Source: Algoriphagus halophilus (GTDB lineage: Bacteria; Bacteroidota; Bacteroidia; Cytophagales; Cyclobacteriaceae). From it: 64,000 bases of DNA. Below the pieces are notes generated by a model, which worked only from the letters and a program-made list of their open reading frames with translations, did not search any database and was not told the DNA's origin. The DNA is taken from contig NZ_FSRC01000004.1 in the NCBI RefSeq assembly GCF_900129785.1, forward strand, positions 124,001-188,000, in the 5' to 3' direction. Every line of letters starts with the position of its first letter. The first letter of the stretch is position 1. The translations under genes and the position numbers were made by a program. Below, in pieces: positions 53,484-63,033 of this stretch.

Positions 53484-54275
53484 TTAATAAAAGCTATTTC
53501 TATCTTTTTTCCAGAAGTAAACTAAAACTCCACCTATGATTAATCCTCCCAAATGGGCAAAGTGGGCGACATTATCCGTGGGATTATTAATCAGTACGTT
53601 ATATATCGTGTACAGTCCATAAAAAAGCACTAAATATTTTGCTTTTACTGGCATAGGAGGAAACAATAAGAATAATTGCGTATTTGGGAATAGCATGGCA
53701 AAAGCGATCAACACCCCGAAAAGGGCTCCTGAAGCACCTACCATGGGGACATTTCCCTGAATCTCCAATATTGCATCCAAAGTTTGACTCGCTCGACTGA
53801 TTTTTACCTGGTCTGTTGGATTCCTGCTATAGTCATCTACAAAATCAAAAATAGCACGATCGAAGAAACCCCTGTTTTCCAATACAATTTTATTAAAGGT
53901 ATCGGGGTCTGGGTCTACCTGAAAAGCAGCTACTTTTTCCTGAAGATTGGCCATTCTAAATGAAGTATATCCAGAGTAAAGAACACCAGAACCAACTCCA
54001 CAGGCCATCCATAATATGAGTAGTTTTTTAGGACCTAAAAATTGCTCTAGCAAAGGCCCAAATATTAGGAGACCAAACATGTTGCTGAAGAGATGCCAGA
54101 AATCAGCATGCATGAACATGTATGTCAAAAACTGAAAAGGCTGAAAGTAAGAACTGTGTATATAATACAGTGCAAACAAACCGCTGATTTGAGGGAACAA
54201 AAATGCAGAGACTAAAAATATTCCTACATTAATCAGCAGCAGGTTTTTTACTATAGGTGTGATATTTCTAAACAT
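53484..54275 (-). CDS. Rhomboid-family intramembrane serine protease (first copy, with soluble insert)
   Basis: The 263-residue protein has six helices with the catalytic Ser in GASGALFGVLIAF and His in HFAHLGGLIIGG. Before the Ser helix lies a soluble stretch of about 75 residues (about 105-180), with FRMANLQEKVAAFQVD and TDQVKISRASQTLDAIL, longer than in GlpG. It directly follows mutL (one base gap) and leads into a second rhomboid. Confidence 0.85.
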   Translation of the reverse strand: MFRNITPIVKNLLLINVGIFLVSAFLFPQISGLFALYYIHSSYFQPFQFLTYMFMHADFWHLFSNMFGLLIFGPLLEQFLGPKKLLILWMACGVGSGVLYSGYTSFRMANLQEKVAAFQVDPDPDTFNKIVLENRGFFDRAIFDFVDDYSRNPTDQVKISRASQTLDAILEIQGNVPMVGASGALFGVLIAFAMLFPNTQLFLLFPPMPVKAKYLVLFYGLYTIYNVLINNPTDNVAHFAHLGGLIIGGVLVYFWKKDRNSFY

Positions 54276-54276
54276 A

Positions 54277-56121
54277 CTATTTTCCGAAGAAGGAGTGAAT
54301 ATTGGATAAATCCAATTTTATGAATGTTTTGTTCCCCGAAAGCCCATAATTTGGATTCTGGCAGGCAAATAATTGGCCTACGATCGTTTCCATTTCTTGG
54401 GAATTCAGTTTCTGTCCTCTTTTTAAGGAGGATTTTCGAGCCAATGACCGGGCTAAATTTTCACGGTTGTCCAGTGAAAGCTCATTTTTAAAGTTTTTGT
54501 ATTGCTCTATAAGCCCTTCAAATAGCTCTTTTTCACTTTTCGACTGGATATCTGCTGGAACACCCTGGATCAAAATGGTGTCTTTTCCAAACTCAGAAAC
54601 CATAAATCCCAGACTATGAAGTTCAGGAAGAATATCCATCACCAAGGCATAATCAGATGGGCTCAAAGGCACGGTTGGAGGGAAGAGGCATTGTTGGGAT
54701 GGTCCCTGGGCAGAATTTAATTGCTTGATGTACCTTTCATATAGAATTCGCTCATGTGCCACTTGCTGATCTACGATCAACATGCCAGTGGACATTTGGG
54801 CGACTATATAGTTGAGTTCTACCTGAAAAGTAGTACCAGTGGTTTCCTCTTCTCTTCTTAAAGGAATAAACTCTTTATTTTCTTCCTGACTTGCCCGGCT
54901 AGGAAAAGTCAATACTTCAGGTTCCTCTTGCTCCACGGATCGCTCTAAACTAGGTTGTTTTTGATTACCATCGAACAACTTTTCCCAACCTGAAGTGGAA
55001 GCTTTTTTGAATTCTGGAGTATTGTAACTTTTATAACTGTATTCCCGATCTACTTGCTCTTTTTTCTCCGTGTCTTTGCTCCAGTTTTCGGTAAAATTGA
55101 CATCGAAGGAAAAATCCAGAGAAGGAACCACATGGTGTGCTCCTAACGCTTGTTTTACAGCTGACCTAACCACCGCGTAAACGGTACGTTCATCATCAAA
55201 TTTTATCTCTGTTTTGGTAGGGTGGACATTGATATCGATATGGGCCGGATCAATTTCCAAAAACAATACATAAAAGGGGTGCTGATCTGGTTGAATCAGG
55301 CCTTCAAATGCATTGCTTACCGCATGATTCAAATAGCTGCTTTTAATGTACCGGTTGTTTACAAAGAAAAACTGTTCTCCCCTGGTCTTTTTGGCATTTT
55401 CTGGCTTACCTATATAACCCCTCACATTGATATGGGGAGTCAATTCTTCACAAGGCACCAACTGACCCTGGTAATTTTTCCCAAATAAGCCTACGATTCT
55501 TTGGCTGAGTTTTCCTGGACTTAAATTAAAGGTCTCCAGGTCTTGTTGATGCATGGTGAATGAAATTTCTGGGTAAGACAATGCTACCCTTTGAAATTCA
55601 TCTACAATATGTCTCATTTCCACAGGATTGGACTTCAGGAAATTTCTCCTTGCAGGCACATTGAAAAAGAGATTTTTCATCGCTACCGATGTTCCGTTTT
55701 GGGCGGCAACCGGTTCCTGTTTTTTTATTTCCGAACCTTCGATTTGGATCAAGGTACCCAGATCCGAATCTGCTTGTTTGGTTTTTAGTTCAACTTGAGC
55801 TACGGCTGCAATGGAAGCCAAGGCCTCTCCCCTGAAACCAAATGTCCGTATGGAGAAGAGGTCGCTACTACTTCTGATTTTGGAGGTAGCATGCCTTTCG
55901 AAACTCATTCGGGCATCTGTGCCGGACATACCTTTTCCATTATCAATCACTTGAATGAGCTGTTTGCCAGCATCTTTAATGATCACTTGGATATGGGTAG
56001 CTCCGGAATCAATCGAGTTCTCCAGTAATTCTTTTAAAGCAGAGGAAGGTCTTTGTACTACCTCCCCAGCTGCGATTTGATTGGCAATGGCATCAGGCAG
56101 GAGCTGAATGATGTCACTCAT
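54277..56121 (-). CDS. mutL: DNA mismatch repair protein MutL, with altered endonuclease motifs
   Basis: The 614-residue protein has the GHKL ATPase N-terminus: IAAGEVVQRPSSALKELLENSIDSGA in pieces, GKGMS, RHATSKI and FGFRGEALASIA. The C-terminal dimerisation domain follows. The metal motif DQHA(x)2E(x)4E reads Asp451-Gln-Gln-Val-Ala-His-Glu457-Arg-Ile-Leu-Tyr-Glu462, so the His and Ala of DQHA are changed. The final CPHGRP-type block reads as ACQNPNYGLSG (Cys587). This MutL may have little or no nicking activity. It matches mismatches with MutS in DNA repair. Confidence 0.93.
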   Translation of the reverse strand: MSDIIQLLPDAIANQIAAGEVVQRPSSALKELLENSIDSGATHIQVIIKDAGKQLIQVIDNGKGMSGTDARMSFERHATSKIRSSSDLFSIRTFGFRGEALASIAAVAQVELKTKQADSDLGTLIQIEGSEIKKQEPVAAQNGTSVAMKNLFFNVPARRNFLKSNPVEMRHIVDEFQRVALSYPEISFTMHQQDLETFNLSPGKLSQRIVGLFGKNYQGQLVPCEELTPHINVRGYIGKPENAKKTRGEQFFFVNNRYIKSSYLNHAVSNAFEGLIQPDQHPFYVLFLEIDPAHIDINVHPTKTEIKFDDERTVYAVVRSAVKQALGAHHVVPSLDFSFDVNFTENWSKDTEKKEQVDREYSYKSYNTPEFKKASTSGWEKLFDGNQKQPSLERSVEQEEPEVLTFPSRASQEENKEFIPLRREEETTGTTFQVELNYIVAQMSTGMLIVDQQVAHERILYERYIKQLNSAQGPSQQCLFPPTVPLSPSDYALVMDILPELHSLGFMVSEFGKDTILIQGVPADIQSKSEKELFEGLIEQYKNFKNELSLDNRENLARSLARKSSLKRGQKLNSQEMETIVGQLFACQNPNYGLSGNKTFIKLDLSNIHSFFGK

Positions 56122-56518
56122 TTTTTCTTTTGGATTTTAGCCTGAAGAAAAAATATACACCAGCAGAAATTGCAGTCACGTAGAGAATGTATTCAAAAAT
56201 AATAGGACCCAGATAGATGTAACCTCCCAGTCCTCCCAATAAAACGAAAAATATGAGTGAACGTATCATTCCTGTAGAGGTAAAGGCACTGGAACTGCGC
56301 TCCTTGATACCTCGGTGTTGGGCAAAAGCACCTCTTATCCCAGACTGGTAGCTAAAGCCAGTTCCATGCTGGTCTTTGGAGATGACTCCTTCGGCTTCCA
56401 ATTCTTTTTTGATACGGGAAGTTCTTTGATCTATTTCCTCCTTGACCGGGTCGTAATACCTGGGTTTGATATCAAAACGCATGGGTGTCGCAGTACGAAA
56501 TACGGATGGAAATTTCAT
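56114..56518 (-). CDS. Small membrane protein upstream of mutL, unknown function
   Basis: The 134-residue protein has a basic soluble N-terminal half with RFDIKPRYYDPVKEEIDQRTSRIKKEL (in pieces), a Bacteroidota-specific pattern, then two hydrophobic helices (about 88-105 and 109-125) and a basic C-terminus. Related proteins are sometimes mislabelled as riboflavin synthase. I see no support for that. It overlaps the mutL start by eight bases, so co-translation is likely. Confidence 0.62.
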   Translation of the reverse strand: MKFPSVFRTATPMRFDIKPRYYDPVKEEIDQRTSRIKKELEAEGVISKDQHGTGFSYQSGIRGAFAQHRGIKERSSSAFTSTGMIRSLIFFVLLGGLGGYIYLGPIIFEYILYVTAISAGVYFFFRLKSKRKNE

Positions 56519-56797
56519 GGCAATATATGTTTTAAATGAAACTTCTCGTTAAGGAGAAGGTTCATGGTAGGACAAAGTTCTTGATCATTCACCGGATATC
56601 AAATTTATGAGGTAATTAACCCTATAAATTGATCATTCTTGCTTGATCTTTTATATCTTCAAATATCCGTAGTTCCTCTAATTTTAGACCAATGACGGCT
56701 TTGGAACTAAGGAGCGGAAATTTATGATACGAATTTTCCGATGGGCCGTTTTCACAAATTTATTTTAAAAGTTAAGGATTAAAAATTTTACACGGGA

Positions 56798-59758
56798 ATG
56801 AGCATGAAGCTTTGGAGGGTTTTGACTGTAGGATTTATTGCAATTTTATTCAGTTCAGGCAGAACAGATAATCTCGCTGCTGTGGAGGATCCACTGGTTA
56901 GTAAGGACCCATTGAACCAAGTGAGTTGGGTGGATAGTGTTTTTAACTCCCTCAGTTTTGAGGAAAGGTTAGGACAACTTTTTATGGTTGCGGCTTATTC
57001 AAATAAAGACCAAAGGCATGTGGATGAAATTGCTAATTTGGTTAAGAGTGAAAATCTTGGAGGGCTGATATTTTTTCAGGGAGGCCCAGTAAGACAAGCC
57101 AATTTGACCAATTATTACCAAGCACAGGCTAAAACACCTTTGTTCATTGCAATGGATGCAGAATGGGGAATAAGTATGCGCTTGGATTCTATACCGGACT
57201 TTCCTAAAGCCATGACCTTGGGTGCTGTTCAGGATTCCGAATTGATTTATGATATGGGAACTGAAATGGCTAGACAGTTCAAAGAGTTGGGTATGCATAT
57301 CAATTTTGCCCCCGTTGTAGATGTTAATTCCAATCCTGATAATCCCGTAATTGGATATCGAGCATTTGGAGAAAATAAAAAATTAGTAGCCCAACGCGCG
57401 GTCTCTTATATGAAAGGGCTGCAAGATCATGGGGTGATTGCCAACGCAAAGCATTTTCCAGGACATGGGGATACAGAAGTGGATAGCCATTATTCATTGC
57501 CAGTGATAAAGAATCCGGAGCAACGGATCTGGGAGGTAGACCTCTATCCTTACCAGGAGCTTTTTAGGGAAAACTTGATGTCTGTGATGGTTGCCCACCT
57601 CAATATTCCGAGCTTGGACCCAGCGGCCAATATGGCAACCAGTTTGTCCAAAAAAGTGGTGACGGACTTACTCCAAAATCAAATGAACTTTCAAGGCCTG
57701 ATCTTCACAGATGCCTTGAATATGAAAGGGGTGGCCAATACTAATTCCCCCGGAGAGGTAGATTTAAAAGCCCTATTGGCAGGGAATGATATTCTTTTGT
57801 ATTCCCAGGATGTGCCAAAGGCAAAAGCCATGATCAAAAGAGCAGTGGAAGATGGCGTGATTGAGGAAGCGGAGGTGAATCGAAGAGTAAAGAAAATATT
57901 AAAGGCAAAATATTGGGCCGGTCTCAATAATTACAAACCGATTGAAACAGAAGGTTTATTAGAGCGATTGACCAGCCCTGAAGCGAAAGTGATCACTGAA
58001 GAGCTTTATGCGGATGCCATCACTATTGCTACCAACAAAGATGATTTGGTCCCTTTCAAGCAGCTTGACTTGAAAAGCTTTGCTTCTTTATCCATAGGAG
58101 ATGAGGGAGAGGTATTTCAAAAATACCTGTCCAAGTATGCCCAGTTTGACCATTTTTCAATTCCAAAGGCAGCAGATCAGACTTCCCACTACAACACCAT
58201 GAAAAAGCTAGAAGATTATAAGGTGGTGGTAGTCGGTTTAATGGGGGTTACTAATAGTCCCAGAAGGAAATTTGGAATTGCTCCTGCTGATGTTCAATTG
58301 CTTAAGGATTTAAGTAAACGGCAGAAAGTGGTAGTGGTATTGTTTGGTAATTCGTATGCTGCTCAATATTTGGAAGGATTGGAAAATGTCATTTTTGCCT
58401 ATGAGAATAATGACTTTACCCAAGAATTGGCACCTCAAGTACTATTTGGAGGTCGCCCTGCGCAAGGAATCTTGCCTGTATCTGTAAGTGATCAATTTAC
58501 CCAAGGAGTAGGAGGGTTTTTGCCTGGAAACCAACGGTTGTCCTATGGTACTCCTGAAAGCGTTGGACTGAATAGTGAGATTCTTAATAAAATTGATGAA
58601 GTCGCTGAAAGAGCTATCCGAATCCAAGCGACTCCTGGTGCCAATGTTTTGGTGGTCAAAAATGGAAAAGTGGTTTTTGAAAGATCGTATGGTCAATTGG
58701 AATATAAAACTAGTCCTAAAGTCACCTCAGAAACGGTCTATGATTTGGCTTCGATTACCAAAGTCTTAGCCACTACTCAAGCAGTCATGTTTCTTCAAAG
58801 TAGGGGAGAGCTGGATATGAATAAGACCCTTGGAGACTATTTGCCTGAATTAAAGGGAACCAACAAGGAGCATTTGGTGATCAAGGATGTTCTCATGCAT
58901 GAATCTGGATTGGTTGCTTACATTCCGCATTATGCAAAAACTGTTGAAAGAGGGAATTGGAGAGGGGATTTTTATAAACCCCGTCCAGAACAAGGATTCA
59001 AAAGGCCTGTTTCCAACGATATGTATGGGCGAGATGATTTGAGAGACAGTATCTGGAATTGGACTGTGGAGTCAAAGCTTCTTCCAAAATCCGGAGGCAA
59101 GTATAAATATGTGTATTCTGACCTGACCATGTACTTTATGCAGGCAGTAGTAGAAAGAATCGTCAATCAACCATTGAATGATTTCATGGACCAGAATTTT
59201 TACGAGCCTTTGGGTTTGTATACCATGACTTTTCTCCCCGCTGAAAAAATGCCTCTTGATAACATCGCTCCTACAGAGGATGATGTAGCTTTCAGGAAAA
59301 GATTAGTTAGGGGCTATGTTCATGACCCGGGCGCAGCAATGTATGGAGGAGTTGCGGGGCATGCAGGCCTTTTTGGAAAAGCGAATGACTTGGCCGTCAT
59401 GATGCAGATGATGCTAAACCGTGGATATTACGGGGATGTTTCATTGATCAAGCCTACGACTGTGGATATGTTTACAAGGTTACAGTCCAAACAAAGTCGA
59501 AGAGGATGGGGATGGGATAAGCCTGACCAAGAACCTGGAAAAGGAGGTTCTGCAAGTGAATTAGCACCTAAAAGTACTTTTGGACATACTGGATTCACAG
59601 GAACTTGTGTTTGGGCCGATCCCGAGAACCAATTGATTTATGTTTTTCTTTCTAATCGGGTATATCCTGATGCCAATAATACCAAGTTGCTCAAAGAAGG
59701 AATCCGGACAGAAATCCATGATATTATTTATCAAGCCATGGGAAAAACCAGTGAATAA
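56798..59758 (+). CDS. Fusion of GH3 beta-N-acetylhexosaminidase and beta-lactamase-family serine hydrolase
   Basis: The 986-residue protein has a hydrophobic N-terminus (signal peptide or anchor). The GH3 part (about 55-580) carries the NagZ block KHFPGHGDTEVDSH with Asp229 and His231, and nucleophile Asp305 in FTDALNMKGV. A serine hydrolase follows (about 590-975) with Ser652-x-x-Lys655 (SITK), Tyr773-Ser-Asp775 and His930-Thr-Gly932 (HTGFTG), the class C/esterase arrangement. GH3 removes N-acetylglucosamine from wall fragments and the serine domain may act on the peptide or ester part. The ATG at 56798 or 56804 starts the protein. A role in peptidoglycan turnover is inferred. Confidence 0.85.
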   Translation: MSMKLWRVLTVGFIAILFSSGRTDNLAAVEDPLVSKDPLNQVSWVDSVFNSLSFEERLGQLFMVAAYSNKDQRHVDEIANLVKSENLGGLIFFQGGPVRQANLTNYYQAQAKTPLFIAMDAEWGISMRLDSIPDFPKAMTLGAVQDSELIYDMGTEMARQFKELGMHINFAPVVDVNSNPDNPVIGYRAFGENKKLVAQRAVSYMKGLQDHGVIANAKHFPGHGDTEVDSHYSLPVIKNPEQRIWEVDLYPYQELFRENLMSVMVAHLNIPSLDPAANMATSLSKKVVTDLLQNQMNFQGLIFTDALNMKGVANTNSPGEVDLKALLAGNDILLYSQDVPKAKAMIKRAVEDGVIEEAEVNRRVKKILKAKYWAGLNNYKPIETEGLLERLTSPEAKVITEELYADAITIATNKDDLVPFKQLDLKSFASLSIGDEGEVFQKYLSKYAQFDHFSIPKAADQTSHYNTMKKLEDYKVVVVGLMGVTNSPRRKFGIAPADVQLLKDLSKRQKVVVVLFGNSYAAQYLEGLENVIFAYENNDFTQELAPQVLFGGRPAQGILPVSVSDQFTQGVGGFLPGNQRLSYGTPESVGLNSEILNKIDEVAERAIRIQATPGANVLVVKNGKVVFERSYGQLEYKTSPKVTSETVYDLASITKVLATTQAVMFLQSRGELDMNKTLGDYLPELKGTNKEHLVIKDVLMHESGLVAYIPHYAKTVERGNWRGDFYKPRPEQGFKRPVSNDMYGRDDLRDSIWNWTVESKLLPKSGGKYKYVYSDLTMYFMQAVVERIVNQPLNDFMDQNFYEPLGLYTMTFLPAEKMPLDNIAPTEDDVAFRKRLVRGYVHDPGAAMYGGVAGHAGLFGKANDLAVMMQMMLNRGYYGDVSLIKPTTVDMFTRLQSKQSRRGWGWDKPDQEPGKGGSASELAPKSTFGHTGFTGTCVWADPENQLIYVFLSNRVYPDANNTKLLKEGIRTEIHDIIYQAMGKTSE

Positions 59759-60162
59759 TATATTCTTTCCTTGAAAGATAGACTTCGGGTTTTTTGTAAA
59801 AGTATTCTTAAATAAACAGGTCGATACCAATTAAAGTGTCCTCTAGTAACTTGATTTAAGAGTTGCTTTGGTTTGAAGACTGAGCCATATTTTAGTGAAA
59901 TGATTCGAAATTGGTAAGTAGAAGTAGGGCAGAGAAAATTGAAGTTACACCTCTTGTGTTCATCAGATCCCCACAAGAATTTGTGGTTAACAGGGTTTTT
60001 TTCAGCCGTTTTTAAAAGAAAGGGTGATTTTTATAAATAATTTTTTCAGGAAGAAAACGATGTAAACATCTGTATTTCAGTAAATAAAGGCGGTGATTAC
60101 CTTTCGGGCTTAATTCATTTAATATTTAAAATACTTAATTTGAACAAAAATAAACCCAAACC
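59759..60162. other. Intergenic region without a clear gene
   Basis: No coding sequence is apparent. CCACAA/TTGTGG (59971-59976 with 59981-59986, loop GAAT) is a weak hairpin with a later T run, perhaps a poor terminator. The 444-base gap between the stop at 59758 and bshA also contains the inverted repeat at 60163. Confidence 0.4.
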
Positions 60163-60186
60163 GTGTTTAAAGTCAGGTTTAAACAC
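60163..60186. promoter_or_regulatory. Inverted repeat upstream of bshA
   Basis: GTGTTTAAA (60163-60171) and TTTAAACAC (60178-60186) are perfect nine-base arms with a six-base centre, ending 16 bases before the bshA ATG. It could be an operator for a dimeric regulator, or a hairpin in the leader. Confidence 0.5.
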
Positions 60187-60202
60187 CTATACGATCTGAA
60201 AT

Positions 60203-61339
60203 ATGAAAATAGGCATTGTTTGCTATCCTACGTTTGGGGGTAGTGGAGTAGTAGCAACAGAACTTGGAAAAGGTCTGGCGAAAATTGGGCATGAGATACA
60301 TTTCATTACCTATAGGCAGCCAACGCGCTTAGATTTTTTTAGTGAGAACTTATTTTATCACGAAGTTGACATCAAGTCCTACCCATTATTTGAACATGCA
60401 CCCTACGAATTGGCACTGGCCAGTAAAATGGTTTACGTGGTCAAATATGAAGAGCTCGATTTATTGCATGTTCATTATGCAATTCCTCATGCTTCTGCGG
60501 CTTATATGGCAAAACAAATCCTGAAAGAGGAGGGAATCCATATTCCAGTAGTGACCACCTTGCATGGTACAGATATTACTTTGGTAGGGAAAGATCCTAG
60601 TTACGAACCTGTTGTGACCTTTAGTATTAATCAATCTGATGGGGTCACCGCCGTTTCAGAAGATCTGAAGAAAGAAACTCTGTCTCATTTTGAGATAAAA
60701 AGAGATATTCAAGTAATTCCGAACTTTATTGATTTAGATAGGTTCAAAAAGCAAAAGAAAGAACACTTCAAATTGGCAATTTGTCCGAATGGTGAAAAGC
60801 TTTTGGTTCATACATCCAATTTCAGAAAGGTAAAACGTGTAGAGGATGTCATTAGGGTGTTTTATGAAATCAGAAAAGAGATTCCAGCTAAACTTTTATT
60901 GGTAGGCGATGGACCTGAGCGTGATAAGATGGAGCGGCTTTGCAGAGAATTAGGTACCTGTGATGATACTCGTTTCTTAGGTAAATTAGATGCCGTGGAG
61001 GAAGTGTTGTCTGTTGCAGACTTGTTTGTCATGCCTTCTGAGAAAGAAAGTTTTGGGCTGGCAGCATTAGAAGCCATGGCCTGTGAAGTTCCGATTCTAT
61101 CTTCTAATGCAGGCGGAATTCCTGAATTGAATTTGGATGGAGTTACAGGTTTTGTATGTGAAGTCGGTGATGTGGATGATATGAAAGAAAAAGGGTTATT
61201 TATTTTAAAAGATGAAAACTTGCCTACATTCAAGAAGAATGCTTTGGCGAGGGCTCAAGAGTTTGATATTTCTGCGATTTTACCAATGTATGTAGATTAT
61301 TATCAAAAGACTATTGAGTCTACTTTAGCACGCATTTAA
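60203..61339 (+). CDS. bshA: BshA: N-acetyl-alpha-D-glucosaminyl L-malate synthase
   Basis: The 378-residue GT4 glycosyltransferase makes GlcNAc-malate in bacillithiol synthesis. It begins KIGIVCYPTFGGSGVVATELG, with HVHYAIPHASAAYMAKQ and TTLHGTDITLVG following, all BshA patterns. The C-terminal domain has SEKESFGLAALEAMACEVP, the GT4 EX7E. Bacillithiol as a low-molecular thiol is known in this phylum. The bshB and bshC partners are not here. Confidence 0.9.
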   Translation: MKIGIVCYPTFGGSGVVATELGKGLAKIGHEIHFITYRQPTRLDFFSENLFYHEVDIKSYPLFEHAPYELALASKMVYVVKYEELDLLHVHYAIPHASAAYMAKQILKEEGIHIPVVTTLHGTDITLVGKDPSYEPVVTFSINQSDGVTAVSEDLKKETLSHFEIKRDIQVIPNFIDLDRFKKQKKEHFKLAICPNGEKLLVHTSNFRKVKRVEDVIRVFYEIRKEIPAKLLLVGDGPERDKMERLCRELGTCDDTRFLGKLDAVEEVLSVADLFVMPSEKESFGLAALEAMACEVPILSSNAGGIPELNLDGVTGFVCEVGDVDDMKEKGLFILKDENLPTFKKNALARAQEFDISAILPMYVDYYQKTIESTLARI

Positions 61340-61392
61340 TATTTTCTTATATTATAGTAACTCAATTGCCCATTTAAATAACTCAAATAGAT

Positions 61393-61400
61393 TAACTTTG
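61393..61400 (+). promoter_or_regulatory. -7 box upstream of the fatty-acid hydroxylase gene
   Basis: TAACTTTG matches TAnnTTTG. ATTG at 61365-61368 lies 24 bases upstream, slightly too far for the -33 element. The gene starts 40-55 bases downstream. Confidence 0.4.
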
Positions 61401-61454
61401 TAATTCGAATCGAGGTTTTGCCTCTTTGAACAAGTAAATTTGATTAAAGCTCGT

Positions 61455-62078
61455 ATGAAAAAGATTGGAAGACTGGATAAACCGGACAATTTTAATACTG
61501 CACGGATGTTTACCAACCCAATTTTGGAAAGGTTGACAAGAACAAATATCCTAGTACCGATTACAATGTTTATTGTTTTTGCAGGGATTTCATTTTACTA
61601 TGCTTTTACCACTACTACCATAAGTTTGGCAATGGGGCTCGGAATTACCGTGGTGGGATACATCGCTTTTACCTTTGTGGAGTATATGATGCATAAACAC
61701 TTCTTCCATATGGAGCCAAGCAACCCGATCAAAGATAAGTTGCAGTATACTGTTCACGGCGTGCACCATGATTATCCAAAAGATAAATATAGACTTGCAA
61801 TGCCTCCGTTTGTATCTGCGGCCTATGCAGCTATTTTCTATTTGGTATTCACCTTAATTATGGGTGATTATGCATTATATTTTCTTCCAGGGTTTTTATT
61901 CGGATACGCAAGTTATCTAGGCTTTCATTACTTGGTTCATGCGATTGCTCCACCAAAAAACTTCATGAAAGTACTTTGGGTTAACCATGCAATTCACCAT
62001 TATAAAGATCCAGATGTGGCATTTGGAGTGAGTACTCCACTTTGGGATATCCTTTTAGGTACCATGCCGAAAAAATAA
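61455..62078 (+). CDS. Sterol desaturase/fatty-acid hydroxylase family enzyme
   Basis: From the ATG at 61455 the product has 207 residues (a TTG at 61440 adds five). It has four hydrophobic helices and the di-iron His motifs: MMHKHFFHM, HGVHHDY and NHAIHHYKD with HYLVHA. FGVSTPLWDILLGT is typical of fatty acid 2-hydroxylases. A role in hydroxylating sphingolipid or sulfonolipid acyl chains is possible in this group, but the substrate is inferred. Confidence 0.82.
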   Translation: MKKIGRLDKPDNFNTARMFTNPILERLTRTNILVPITMFIVFAGISFYYAFTTTTISLAMGLGITVVGYIAFTFVEYMMHKHFFHMEPSNPIKDKLQYTVHGVHHDYPKDKYRLAMPPFVSAAYAAIFYLVFTLIMGDYALYFLPGFLFGYASYLGFHYLVHAIAPPKNFMKVLWVNHAIHHYKDPDVAFGVSTPLWDILLGTMPKK

Positions 62079-62087
62079 ACAAACATC

Positions 62088-62111
62088 AACCTCCTTTTTG
62101 GAGGTTTTTTT
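62088..62111 (+). terminator. Terminator of the hydroxylase gene
   Basis: AACCTCC pairs with GGAGGTT around TTTTT and is followed by a run of T. Confidence 0.85.
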
Positions 62112-62121
62112 ATAAAAGCAT

Positions 62122-62949
62122 ATGAAGACAGTAGGGATAATTGGCCTTGGATGGGCTGGTTTGCCATTAGCCCAATTTTTAAAAAACAAAAGTTGGGAGG
62201 TAATTGGCAGTACTACCAGTGATCAAAAAAGACAGAAGCTTGAGCAAAATGGACTGAACGTAGTAACCCTAAAAATGAATCCCCATCCTGAAGGAAAAGG
62301 GTTTCAAAAATTATTTCAAAGTGATTATCTCGTAATCAATATCCCTCCCAGGTCTAGGGTTCAAAGTTCGGATTTCTATTTAGAACAATTGAAATACTTG
62401 AAGAGTATGATCAATCAAGCTGGTGCAAAAAAAGTCTTATTTGTATCCAGCACAGGAATTTATCCAACTACTCCAAGAGCAGAGGCCTACGATGAATCTT
62501 TCCCAATTACCAGAGAAAATACAGGAAATTCAACCCTATGGGATGCCGAACAAATGATTACTAATTCAGCAGATTTTGATCTAACCATTCTCCGATTTGG
62601 AGGCTTAATGGGAGAAGAGAGAATACCAGGAAAATATTTTTCGGGGAAGGAGCAAGTCAAAGGGCATACACGGGTTAATTATGTTCATCAAGATGATGCA
62701 GTCGGATTGATTGCCTGGATTTTAGAGCATGATTTATGGAACGAGGTGTATAATGGAGTAGCTCCTATTCATTCGGTGAAGAAAGAGATCTTTGAAAGAA
62801 ATGTTAAAGACTTAAATCTGGCTCCTCCATTAAGTTATGAGACTCCTCAACATGAAGAGGATAGATTAATAGATTCCAAAAAAATTATTCAAACAGGTTT
62901 TAAGTTCAAATACCCCGATCCCCTAGATTTTCCATATACCTTGGGTTAA
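62122..62949 (+). CDS. NAD-dependent epimerase-type SDR protein (YeeZ-like)
   Basis: The 275-residue protein starts TVGIIGLGWAGLPLAQFL, a Rossmann glycine motif. It continues YLVINIPPRSRVQ and LFVSSTGIYPTTP, and ends with NYVHQDDAVGLIAWILE, typical of YeeZ-like extended SDR proteins. The Tyr of the usual YxxxK is not obvious, so catalysis is uncertain. Confidence 0.75.
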   Translation: MKTVGIIGLGWAGLPLAQFLKNKSWEVIGSTTSDQKRQKLEQNGLNVVTLKMNPHPEGKGFQKLFQSDYLVINIPPRSRVQSSDFYLEQLKYLKSMINQAGAKKVLFVSSTGIYPTTPRAEAYDESFPITRENTGNSTLWDAEQMITNSADFDLTILRFGGLMGEERIPGKYFSGKEQVKGHTRVNYVHQDDAVGLIAWILEHDLWNEVYNGVAPIHSVKKEIFERNVKDLNLAPPLSYETPQHEEDRLIDSKKIIQTGFKFKYPDPLDFPYTLG

Positions 62950-63033
62950 AAGAAGGATTGATTTCATCAGCAATTAAAATGCTTGGCAGGTGGTGAAAAA
63001 AAAGCGATATTTTATTCCTTTAACTTTAAACCC

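Noticed and set aside
59971..59998. CCACAA/TTGTGG hairpin as terminator of the GH3 fusion gene
   Set aside because: Only six pairs, more than 200 bases after the gene, with other bases between the stem and the T run.
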